Positions 9,586 through 19,397 of a stretch of 64,000 bases of DNA are shown here, in pieces. The DNA comes from Episyrphus balteatus (Eukaryota; Arthropoda; Insecta; Diptera; Syrphidae), in the NCBI RefSeq assembly GCF_945859705.1, contig NC_079134.1:48166402-48230401 (forward strand), written 5' to 3'. Positions within the stretch are counted from its first letter, which is position 1. Each line of letters begins with the position of its first letter. A program made the translations under genes and the position numbers. The notes beneath the pieces are model-generated. The model searched no databases. It saw only the letters and a list, made by a program, of their open reading frames with translations, and was not told the origin of the DNA.

Positions 9586-9824
9586 GTCGCGTGTACATGT
9601 GAACACACACTCTTTTTTTTTTTTTTGTGTTTTTTTTTGGTGTTGAAACACCAAAAATTACAGAGAAATTACAAGAAGGATCCTAGTCCGCTTCGGCTTG
9701 TCTACCATAGAAGGTCCTTTCACGAAAACAAGTACCGCGATCAAGCATAGCTCTAAGCTTCATAGTAAGAGTATAAGAGTCACCTCTGCAACACGGAATG
9801 AATAAATCATAGAAAGAGATAATA

Positions 9825-11503
9825 GTGAGGCGGCTTAGCATTAAAAAAGAGTTCAATCGTGCACTTTGTGATAAAAGCATGAAATTAACATCGTTGGTAG
9901 TACTCAATTTAAGAGTTATTTTGAGATATTGGGCCACCTTGTATTCCATTCGGAAGGGTAGATACAAGACTTTTTCTGTGTTGCTATAGTAGTATAGGCA
10001 ATGAAATATTGTATTAATATGATACATGATTTCGAGGTATTTTCTAACGCCCGATCGAACAAAATCAATACCAAAATGTCTCGACCATCATGTAAAAAGT
10101 TATTGGACTCTTTATGAATTGTCTTTTACTCAAAGAGCAAGAGTCAAAATATTATCAAGTACTCCTTGAAAAAAAGTGGTAGATTGATAAAATTTCGTGT
10201 GGACGTTTCGTATACCATAGAAAAAAATAATAAAATATGTTCATCAAAAAATTTCAGGTCAAAGGGTGTTTTTTTAGCGAGAAAGAACACTTTTGAAATG
10301 GTACCATTGCAGCACATGGAAAATTTTTGCATTTTTTTGAACCGCATATATATTTTATACATCGTATGAGAATCAAAAATAATCAAAAAATTAATTATAT
10401 TTACCATGGAACATTGAATTTTCATGCAAAACTTAAATTGCTTGCTTTTATTTTTTATTGAATTTTCATACAAATTAATGTTTTGAAGGAGTGAGGTGCA
10501 AAAATAAAAGTATGAAAAATAATTGTGCAGTTTGTGACAAAGGGATCAAATTAATAGGATTGTTAGTACAATATATAACCCTCATTTAAAGATATTGGGC
10601 CACTTAATATTTTACCTTTAAAGATGTTTATAACGATGCACAGAAAGCAATTTAAATGAAGTTTTGTGAAATTTGTGATTATTAGATGGCTCATGTGCAT
10701 CCTCATAGGTGAAATATTAAAAGGCCCAATATCTTAAAATGAGGGTTACATATTGTACTAACAATCCTTTTAATTTCATCCTTTTATCACAAACTGCACA
10801 ATTATTTTTCATACTTTTACTTTTGCACCTCACTCCTTCAAAACATTAATTTGTATGAAAATTCAATACAAAATAAAAGCAAGCAATTTAAGTTTTGCAT
10901 GAAAATTCAATGTTCCATGGTAAATATAATTAATTTTTTGATTATTTTTGATTCTCATACGATGTATAAAATATATATGCGGTTCAAAAAAATGCAAAAA
11001 TTTTCCATGTGCTGCAATGGTACCATTTCAAAAGTGTTCTTTCTCGCTAAAAAAACACCCTTTGATCTGAAATTTTTTGATGGACATATTTTATTATTTT
11101 TTTCTATGGTATTAGAAAAGTCCACACTAAATTTTATCAACCTACCACTTTTTTCAAGGAGTACTTGGTAATATTCTGAATCTTGCTGTTTGAGTAAAAG
11201 ACAATTTATAAAAAGTGCAATAACTTTTTACATGACGGTCCAGGCATATTGCTATTAGTTTTATTCGATCGGGCGTTAAAAATTACCTCGAAATCATGTA
11301 TTATATTAATAAAAAGGTTTCATCAGCTATACTATGATATGCAACAATGCGGGTGCAACACAGAAAATCTCTTGTATCTACGCTCCTGGATGGAATACAA
11401 AGTGGCCCAATATCTCAAAATAACTCTAATATTGAGTAATACCCATGATATAAATTTCATGCTTTTATCACAAAGTGCACGATTTAGATGCTAAGTAATG
11501 AGG
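9825..11503. repeat. 1.7-kb long inverted repeat (fold-back element)
   Basis: About 9828-10610 and 10700-11500 are near-exact reverse complements (for example GTGCACTTTGTGATAAAAGC at 9859 and its complement at 11462). The spacer is about 90 bases. Several mid-size ORFs in both arms are mirror copies of each other and are not genes. The termini and target-site duplication are not clear. Confidence 0.85.
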
Positions 11504-11550
11504 TAATTTATACAAGAAAAATAAATAAAAAATCAATTTTTTATAAATTT

Positions 11551-11788
11551 TTATTCATCTAAAGTCTTCAAAGCCTTCCGTTTTGGTTTTCTCATTTTTA
11601 AATTTACCCATAATCTAATTGTAAAAAAATACACAAATTCCACCAAACTCAAAATCGATACACCCATAAACAAGCCCAATAATCCTCCACAATTTGCTAT
11701 GAATTGGGTAGTACTGTACAATTCTGAACGCCTTAATGCATTGAAGACTGCTTCTTTAAAATATATAGTCAATCTTGCTGATCGGATT
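11551..11788 (-). CDS. Pickpocket exon 8 (TM2, C-terminus, stop)
   Basis: Contains TM2 (GGLLGLFMGVSILSLVEFVY), a basic cytoplasmic tail and stop TAA. The stop overlaps an AATAAA hexamer, a possible polyadenylation signal, although there are further AATAAA copies downstream. Confidence 0.93.
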
Positions 11789-14700
11789 CTAAAATTTTAA
11801 AAAAATTATGTAAAATGAAAAAAAAAAAGTTAAAATTTCTTACCCTGGATCTATTGTCTGTACAGAGTCTGTACCCAAAGCCCTCTGAACACTTGCATAA
11901 TCAAATGCAGTCTGATGTTCCATTTCAGCTTTATATTGAATACTTATACAAGATGGTAAACAATTGCAATCTTTTGAAGTTTCTGGTTCGTAAACAGTTG
12001 ATCGTTGTTTGAAATTTGTAACAAGAAGTCCTCTTTCGACTCTTTGAAGACATTTCATACTTTTGGCTCCACAAACTGGCTCGGAAGCGTTTCCTATTTT
12101 TTTAATTTAAGCAATTTTATAAAAACTTGAAAAATGATATTAAAAAATTTAAACTTACTTGGCATCGAAAACTTAACACATCCACATTGTGCCCGAGTAT
12201 GATTTGACAGACATTCATGTTCACAATTGGCCTGTGTATAGAGCTTAAAGTACCTCAGATATCTCTCATTCTGGTAATAGCACTTTCGTCTTAAAAATAC
12301 AAAAAAATTAGTAAGTGACTTTGCTGAAAAGATTCTATCAAACCTATTAGGATCATAATGCCTTAAGCCTTCAGAAATTGTCACAATTTTAGGCTTTATC
12401 GATACTGAAACAGCTTGATCGAATGGTATCTTCATAAAAGTCTTCGAAACTTGTGGTAATTCTCCTGGTGTATGAAGTATCACTTTGAATCCTTGCACAG
12501 GACCTCTGCATAATAAATCATCATCGACTTTCTTATCGGTTAGCCACAAAAATAGACTTTCCTTATTTCCAGATCCAAGTACACGAGCTGGGAAAGCATT
12601 TTCACCAGCTTCCAAAGTGTAACCTTTTTCCAATTCCCATTCACTAGTTTGATTATTCGCATAATCCAAAATAACGCTATCAATTAGACTGGAAAAATTG
12701 TATTGATTAAAGGGAATTTTAAAGTTTTTTTCATGGAAAGTTTACTTACGCTTCATTTCGATAAATATTTTTTGGATTAAATCCATTAAAAGTAAAACAT
12801 AGTCCTTCTTCAGTAAGTGTTTTATAATATTTATCACAAATTATACGAGCTTGTCTCCATGTGCAGGAATAAAGTGTTTCTCTTAATCCAGGAGCTGCTT
12901 GTTCAATTGCACTGATCAAATGTGATACATTTGCAAGAAATTTACCATAGTCTAATTTTTTATAAAGGCAAGTTTGTGATATTGCTTCCCAGTAGTGTTT
13001 TCTAAAATATTAATTAAACTCTTAAGTTTAAATTTAAAAAAATTATTAAATTATGTACTCTTCTTTTGATATCTTCGAATTATTATTCCACATTAATTTC
13101 CAATACATTTCTGTGTAGTTGAAAATATTTGCATGAGTTTTAGTTTCTGGACAAATAGTTACGGAAGGAAATGGAATTTCCCATACAGCTGTTAATTCTT
13201 CTTCAAAATGTACAATAACTGGTGTGTTGTTACGTTTGTCCAAAATGTTTGTAATAAGATAAACGCAAATTAAAATTGATCCAAGAAGAGCGAATACCCA
13301 GACAATTCTGTAAAAAAGTGTACGTTAGAATTTGTATATATATTTTTTTTGTTGTAGATAAAATTAAACTTCTCATAAAGTTGAAGAAACCGGACCTTGA
13401 ACAAGATAATTTAAATTTTTCATGAATGATGTTTTTTAATGGAAAAACTACCCTTTTGTAGTTTTTACCCATAATTTTTTTGTAAAAGAAACCGAAAAAA
13501 TTAGAATGTTTTTTCATGTGAAAAATTAGTTAGTTTAAAACCGTGGTTTGTTTGCCCAATGATAGAACAGGATAGTCCATCTTTTATTTTCGCCATCCTA
13601 CCCTTAGTTTAAAAATTATAGAAGCACTTTTTTTTATTCACCTGAAAAACCACAAAACAATTTTTTTTTTTGTTCAGTGTTGATTTATCAACATGTTTAG
13701 TTTGCCCAAGGTTAGCTCAGGTTAAACCAATATTTATATTCGTCATCCCAATTATAGTTGGTTACAAAGGTCAACTAGTTTCATTAATTTTTTAGAAAAA
13801 AAAATATAGTACGCATACACCACAGTGACCCTTTTAATTTATAATTTGGAAAAGTAATTCAAATGGTGTGGCCACTGTGCCTCAAATGTTATTTATTTGA
13901 CTAAGAATTCTTACTTGATTGAATTTAGTTTATAACATTCCTGTAAAGAAGCTTAAAATGGTTTATTTTATTTAACCTTAAAAACCACAAAATACAAATA
14001 ATACAGTAAAATAAGGAGAAAAAAGGGGTAAATCTCGGACTGAATGTTAGTAGAAATTTTTTTTGCTCAATATCTTCCTTTTACCATTCTATAACATATC
14101 TCAAAAGTCTAGAAAAATCTCATGTCCGCTTGTCGCGATTTCAAGGTCAAATCGCGAAATGGAGATTTTCAAAATTAGCAAAAATAGGCTATGGTATACA
14201 CATATGATACATGATTTCAAGGTATTTTTTAATGCTGATTCCAAAAAATCTAAAATCAAGACAATCTGACGTCTCTGGAAAAAGTTATACCTGTTTTTCA
14301 TCTGTCAACTCATATTATAATAACAGTTGCAAACTTACTGCCGAAAAACCCTTAAAAGTTATGGTAGATGAACCAAATTTTGCATGAAGATTTTAGAATC
14401 CATCATTATTAAAAATCAAAACAATCCATTACAAAAAATATATATACCTACGAAATAATGGTATTTTTTGATGGAGGGGCAAATTTTAGGATATGCACTA
14501 AAGAAGATTCTTGTTCATCTTAGGAATAAGTGCTAATAGGCTAATTTTTCATTTTAATTTTTGTTTGGATATTCTTTAACTACCCTAAAAATTTAAAAAA
14601 ATCTCATGTCCGCAAGTCCTAATTTTCTTGGTTTGAAGATAAGGTGCAGATTTGAAAAAATTGAAAAACTACTCTTCAGATATTTGTGGCAGATCAACAT

Positions 14701-17700
14701 GAATAAGGTACATTACTTTTCAGGGATGGTCATATTGATTTGTTTGTGGGTTTTGTTGGAATCAGCGTTAAAAAATACCTTGAAATGATATGGGTTATGT
14801 TGGTATACATATAAGAATCTAAAATTTTCTTATTATTTTTTTTAAATCTGCACCTAACTTAGTTTAACCTGGAAAATAAGAACTTGCGGTCATGAGATTT
14901 TTTTAGATTTTTGACATAAGTTATAGAATATCCAAACAAAGATAGAAACAAAAAAAATTAGCCTATTAGCACTAATTCCAAGATTGTACCAGGATGTTTC
15001 TTAGTGCACATCCCAAAATTTCCCCTTTTCTCAAAAAATACCATTTTGTCATAGATATAAATGTTTTTTTGCATTGCATTGTTTTGATTCTTAATGATAA
15101 TGGATATGAAAACCCTCATGCAAAATATGATTCCGCTACCATTACTTTTAAGGGTTTTTCGGTAGTAAGTTAGCAACTGTTATAATAATATGGGTTGAAA
15201 GATGAAAAACAGGTATAACTTTTTTCAGAGACGTCAGATTGCCTTGATTTTAGATTTTTTGGAATCAACATTAAAAAATACCTGGAATTCATGTATCATA
15301 TGTGTATATAATACCATAGCCTATTTTTGCTAATTTTGAAAATCTCCATTTCGCGATTTGACCTTGAAATCGCGACAAGCGGACATGAGATTTTTCTAGA
15401 CTTTTGAGATATGTTATAGAATGGTAAAAGGAAGATATTGAGCAAAAAAAATTTCTACTAACATCAAGAGGTTGGTAATTTGAAAAAAGTTTTTTTTGTC
15501 ATAATTTTTAACTAAGTAATAGTGATGAAAATTGTGAGAATTACCTTGTTAATTGAGAAGATATTTAATAAAAAAACACAATATTTGCACTGAAAAAGAA
15601 ATCATCCCCAGAAACCTTTTATCTTGTGGTCAGTATTGAAAAAGTATGGATACGTTGATTGGGAGCTTTCCTAAGGGTGCATTGAGTAAGTAAAAAACAT
15701 AATTTTTTGCTTTAAAAAAATATTTGGATCTTGTGGTTTGGTTGAGTGGGTTATCCTGTGCTAACCTTAAACAAAGGCAGCAAAGTATAAAAAAAAAACA
15801 ATTTTTACACTGCACATAAAACAAAATAATGTTTATGATTTTTCCTCTCAATTTTTGAACTAAGGTTTAAGTAGCGAAAGAAAAAATGGGAAGTTGTATC
15901 CTGGACTATTCTCATGGGAAAGCAATACAAAATTTGCACCAGTGTAGTCCAATTTCACATATAGCCCGGTGAAGTCTATTTTAATTTTCATGAAATACGA
16001 AATATTAGACTACTCCATAAAGAAAAACAAATCAATATTTGGCTAGTTTAGAACATAATTGATCCAAGAAACTTTTGAGAAAATTGAAGGCCTCTCTTAC
16101 AACTTTTTCATCATCAAATTAGTGCAAAAAAAATCCATTGAATAGTACAAATTTTATAAAGATTTGTAGGTTTGTGTTCTATAAACTTTTAGAAAGGCTT
16201 ATTTTCATTAAAGCTCTCTTTTAAATTTAATCACAAGCCTTTTACAAAATATAACACCTAAAATTTTCATTTTTTAAACAAAATTGCAAACTTTAGTGTA
16301 TCATATAAAAATTTGTAATTCGATTGACTATTTTTACTTTCATTCTTTTTATAATAGACCAGGGTCGATAATTTTTGAAACCAAAAAAAATCATAGTAGA
16401 ATGAAACCCATTGGAAAAATAGGTGAATATAATGAAAATTAAAGGAAAAATAAATTACGGGCGAGCCGAGTTCGCGAAGTGGGTGGGTTGAGTTTTTAAT
16501 GGTAAAAATGGTATATCTCGATTTCCGGCAAAACTACAAATCCTATAGAAAAAATTTGTATGGCAAAGCTGTAGATAATAAAAAGATCTAGCTTTCATGT
16601 AACACTGATAAATCTTACGTTTTTTGAGTAATTAAAGTGTAAATTTGAATAAATAGTCCAAAATTGTAAACAATGATACAAAATTTTTTTCGAATTCAAG
16701 CTTTTTTCATTTTTTGAATTTTAATAGAACATGTTCTATAGTATACTAATGTAAATTTTTTTAGACCATCAGAAAATAGACATTTTAACGAACGAAATGC
16801 CCACCGACTTTTTGAAAAAAGCTGATATTTTGACACGTGAATTTTCGATTGAAAATTAGGGTGTTTTTTTGGTATTAAGTCAAAATAAGGTGAACAAATT
16901 TATATTTTAAATCAAATAAATTACAGTGTATTTAAGACATAATAAGGTAAGTTTTCACCAAATTTCGTAAAAAAATTTTTGTTTTTCAAAAAGATAAAAG
17001 TAAAAAACCAAAAACTCGGTTTTTTTAATTTTTCACATAAATTTTGAGGTTATGTGACAAAATTGTTGACACCAAAGTTGTAGATCTTTTTATTACCTAC
17101 AACTTTGCCATACAAATTTTTTCTATAGGATTTGTAGTTTTGCCGGAAATCGAGATATACCATTTTTTACCATTAAAAACTCAACCCACCCATTTCACGC
17201 CCGTAATTTATTTTTCCTTTAATTTTCATCATATTCACCTCCTTTTCCAATGGGTTTCATTCTACTATGATTTTTTTGTACTTTTTAATGTTTTTGAAGG
17301 CATCGGCACTGGTCTATAAAGAACAAACATAATTTCGACTGTTCTTTTATAAACACGAAATTTTTCATTAAACTTAAATTATTCTCCTAGAGCAGCAAAA
17401 TTATTGTGTATTCATATTGTAACTACAAGTTTATAGTCCAAAAAAGTTCGTTTTTTAACAAAAAATTCATTTTCATTACTTGATACATTAGATGCCACTT
17501 CTATTCGTTGCATTTTTCGAAATAGTAGTCAAATTATCATAAACCTAGACGAACAAAAAAAGGCATCAAAAAACTTCACTGAAATTCCATCATTCAAAAG
17601 CACTTATCTTAAATCATAATTTTAACTTCCTGCCAACCTTTCCAAAACTGGTCGTTTCTGATCACCCATATATTTCAAACCATGAATTGTGGTGTCATTA

Positions 17701-17934
17701 AGATATTCCATAAATATTCCTTTTGCTGCATGAAAATGTTGTCCATAATTTATATTTTCCTCATTTTGGTCGCCATCGGAGACATTAAATCTATGTCTCG
17801 ATGAACTTTTCATTTTATCAATAAATCCATTAAATTTCGCCTTTTCGAATCTAAAATCAAAAGTTTAAACATATTTAATCAAATTTTTAATGAAACACTA
17901 CACTTTCTAACCGTTTTGAGTTTTTTCGAACCAT
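11551..17934 (-). CDS. Pickpocket (DEG/ENaC) sodium channel subunit, eight coding exons
   Basis: Exons in order (- strand): 17934-17912, 17850-17638, 13307-13059, 13001-12750, 12688-12344, 12289-12159, 12093-11844, 11788-11551. All introns are GT-AG; the joined frame is 567 codons including TAA. The protein has the N-terminal gating motif TTIHGLKYM (His-Gly at residues 64-65), TM1 at about 80-100 (begins IVWVFALLGSILIC), a cysteine-rich extracellular domain with the family signature NCEHECL and CGCV, the second extracellular signature CNCLPSC, and TM2 at about 518-542 containing GGLLGLFMGVS, where G-V-S is the selectivity-filter position. It is a trimeric amiloride-sensitive-type cation channel of the plasma membrane; insect relatives sense touch, water or pheromones. 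The exact paralogue is not decided. No break is seen. Intron 2 (4.3 kb) holds palindromic transposons. Confidence 0.93.
11844..12093 (-). CDS. Pickpocket exon 7 (end of ectodomain)
   Basis: Continues from SMP with the conserved CG..C; contains KDCNCLPSCISIQY, the second family signature. Donor GTAAGA. Confidence 0.92.
12159..12289 (-). CDS. Pickpocket exon 6 (cysteine-rich domain)
   Basis: Contains the hallmark YTQANCEHECLSN and CGCVKFSMP of DEG/ENaC channels. Donor GTAAGT. Confidence 0.93.
12344..12688 (-). CDS. Pickpocket exon 5 (ectodomain)
   Basis: Codes for 115 residues, including LLCRGPVQGFKVILHTPGE ('GF.V.LH.P.E', a conserved beta-ball passage) and GLRHYDPNR. The next intron is only 54 nt and stays open in this frame, so naive ORF calling runs through it. 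Splicing is supported because it joins NR to RKC as in the family. Confidence 0.9.
12750..13001 (-). CDS. Pickpocket exon 4 (ectodomain)
   Basis: Open in the expected phase, with Cys residues in SCTWR, IICDKYY and GLCFTFNG; the last is the family's 'G.C.TFN' signature. Donor GTAAGT is a perfect consensus. Confidence 0.92.
13059..13307 (-). CDS. Pickpocket exon 3 (TM1 and start of ectodomain)
   Basis: Codes for TM1 and the post-TM1 segment ending in FPSVTICPE, a conserved DEG/ENaC motif (FPAVTIC). Donor GTACAT. Confidence 0.92.
14004..15464. mobile_element. Palindromic element family P, copy 1 (right end truncated)
   Basis: Starts CAGTAAAATAAGGAGAAAAA next to a TA dinucleotide and folds back on itself: the right half repeats the left half in inverted order over about 700 bases, with landmarks CTCATGTCCGCTTGTCGCGA at about 14121 and its complement near 15372. 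The right terminal 50 bases are missing (after ACTAACAT at 15464). It has no coding capacity. Lies in intron 2 of the pickpocket gene. The CAGT terminus at TA resembles Tc1-like elements. Confidence 0.85.
15465..16366. other. AT-rich intron DNA, no gene seen
   Basis: Part of pickpocket intron 2 between two inverted-repeat elements. Only short ORFs and homopolymer runs. Confidence 0.5.
16367..17314. mobile_element. Inverted-repeat element with GACCAG ends flanked by TA
   Basis: The left end GACCAGGGTCGATAATTTTT and the reverse complement of the right end GACCAGTGCCGATGCCTT are related, and the arms are near-identical for roughly 280 bases (for example TTCATTCTACTATGATTTTT and ATTTCCGGCAAAACTACAAA on opposite strands). 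TA flanks both ends (16365-16366, 17315-17316). No coding sequence. Lies in pickpocket intron 2. Confidence 0.75.
17638..17850 (-). CDS. Pickpocket exon 2 (N-terminal cytoplasmic domain)
   Basis: Acceptor TTTTAG at 17856-17851. Codes for residues 8-79, ending PVLER, with the HG gating motif. The donor GTTGGC is a weak consensus, but the join to exon 3 reproduces the family's continuous ER-IVW passage into TM1. Confidence 0.88.
17912..17934 (-). CDS. Pickpocket exon 1 (start)
   Basis: ATG at 17934-17932 followed by seven codons (MVRKNSK) plus two bases; donor GTTAGA follows. Too short to be an ORF by itself. It is chosen because it is in phase with the next exon and lies about 60 nt downstream of a TATA-box/initiator pair. 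Confidence 0.75.
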
Positions 17935-18009
17935 TTTTATTGTCTATATTCCGACTCGACTTCAACGCGACTTTACGATAACTAAACATTTGCTATCTAA
18001 TCGAGGTGT

Positions 18010-18018
18010 CCTTTTATA
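18010..18018 (-). promoter_or_regulatory. Likely TATA box of the pickpocket gene
   Basis: TATAAAAGG on the - strand, 76 nt upstream of the ATG. About 25 nt downstream the - strand has TTTAGTTATC (17996-17987), an initiator-like site. This is a pattern match only. Confidence 0.5.
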
Positions 18019-18598
18019 CTATCAAATTTATGTTAAGTAGATGCTATACTTTGTATATTTAGTACTTACGAATAGAGTAATTAAAACAGAATTTCAATTC
18101 TCTCAGGAACAGATTTAGGTTGGTTTAACTCACAAGACAAAATAATGCAATTGCTTAACTGACTGACACACATTTTCGTAAACCTACAAAATCGATTTCA
18201 CAACATCCTATATAAATTCACCCAATGACAATATGGGTGAGGCTTGGTCAACAATCCAGACCCAGATGACAATGTCATTTTGTCTGGCTTTCACACACGT
18301 GTCTTGTGTTTTAATTCTATTTATACAGAGGACATGGACTTTAATCTAAAGCTTTTTTTATGGAGAAATTTTCATTCAAAAAGATGTGTTTACAAAACAT
18401 TAATGAAATTTGCCCATCAATGTTAAAAATAATCTAGGGCAAAGCAGACTATCTAGGGAACAATTTCCAGCACTAATTTTAGGGCGTTATCATTTACAGT
18501 TGATATTATGTTTACATGCGTTAATGCTTTAATTCTTTTTACCCAAAAAAAAAACAACGTAGGTATTTTTAAACTTTTTCAAATCTTCATTTCAAGAC
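18019..18598. other. Upstream region of the pickpocket gene
   Basis: Less repetitive than its surroundings and probably contains regulatory DNA for the pickpocket gene. No specific site is recognised. Confidence 0.35.
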
Positions 18599-18607
18599 AA
18601 ATCAATT

Positions 18608-18954
18608 GGGTAGGGGTAAAAATCCCGAAATCCGAAACCTCTCAAACACAAAATCCCGAAAATCCAAAATCCCGAGAACCCAGAATCCCGAAAATCCAAA
18701 ATCCCGCAAATTTTGCATTTTTTATAATTATTTGGGATTTCGGGATTCCATTCAGGATTTTGGGTTTTTGGGATTCTGGGTTTTCAGGATTTTGGATATC
18801 TGGGATTCTGGATTTTCGGCATTTTGGGTTTTCGGGATTCTGGGTTGCGGGATTCTGGGGTTTCGGGATTTTCGTGATTTTGGGCTTACGGGATTTTGGT
18901 TTTCAGGATTCTGAGTTTTCTGTATTCAAAATTTCGGGATTGTATCAGTCTCCC
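18608..18954. mobile_element. Fold-back element B (compact relative of A)
   Basis: Termini GGGTAGGGGTAAAAATCCCG (18608-18627) and, reverse complemented, GGGAGACTGATACAATCCCG (18935-18954). Flanks AAATCAATT (18599-18607) and AAATCAGTT (18955-18963) form a 9-bp TSD with one mismatch. The arms are diverged copies of the AAATCCCGAAAACCCA unit, inverted around a turn (about 18706-18740) that matches the palindromic core of element A. It lies between the pickpocket gene and the 3' end of the MFSD6-like gene. Confidence 0.82.
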
Positions 18955-19090
18955 AAATCAGTTGCGTAGCTTTATAGTGTCCAATCTTGATAAGTTTCTT
19001 CAATTTTATTGATTTTTAAAAACCAAACCCTCATGTTTTCCAACATTGCAAAAAAAAAAACAATAAAATTTATATTTTAAAATAAAAACT

Positions 19091-19096
19091 TTTATT
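19091..19096 (-). promoter_or_regulatory. Polyadenylation signal of the MFSD6-like gene
   Basis: AATAAA on the - strand, 154 nt past the stop codon at 19251; it follows a run of A and precedes a T/A-rich downstream region. It is the first good hexamer after the stop. Confidence 0.6.
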
Positions 19097-19250
19097 TCTC
19101 CTTGGCATTTTTTTTTTTTTCTATTCATAACAGAAATATGACAAACACAAAAAAGAGTAATTTTACTAACAATCTAAAAAATACGGTACAGCAAAAAAAA
19201 AGGTAACATATCCAACATTTTCTCCAGACCAAGAATTTTTTCGAAAAATA

Positions 19251-19397
19251 TCATGTGGCATTGGTCGTTTGATTTTTAGAATCTTCTATACTTTTTCCAT
19301 TCGTTTGAGCTGATACATCTCCATCGGCTGCTAATGCAAGTTTAGCCTTTGCCTCAGCATCGGTTTCCTCTGGAATAACTTTTCGTAGTTCTTCAGC
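19251..19397 (-). CDS. MFSD6-like exon 11 (C-terminus, stop)
   Basis: Phase-0 exon of 48 codons plus TGA, starting AEELRKVIPEETDAEAKAKL. Acceptor TTCCTTTCAG. The intron before it is 5.5 kb. The assignment to this gene rests on phase, strand and composition; it has no conserved domain. Confidence 0.8.
   Translation of the reverse strand, partial: AEELRKVIPEETDAEAKAKLALAADGDVSAQTNGKSIEDSKNQTTNAT

Noticed and set aside
10144..11171. Two nearly identical ORFs on opposite strands
   Set aside because: They are the mirror arms of the inverted repeat at 9825-11503.
12094..12669. Single 191-codon ORF as a separate - strand gene
   Set aside because: It is pickpocket exons 5 and 6 read through a 54-base intron that happens to be open; splicing restores the family sequence.
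13805..13835. CACAGTG heptamer-like sites (also at 27508 and 53358) as recombination signals
   Set aside because: They belong to a short shared repeat (ACACTGTGGCGTATACGTAC); no nonamer or element boundary could be shown.
18508..18969. ORF of 153 codons on the + strand
   Set aside because: Runs through fold-back element B; composition is only that of the array.
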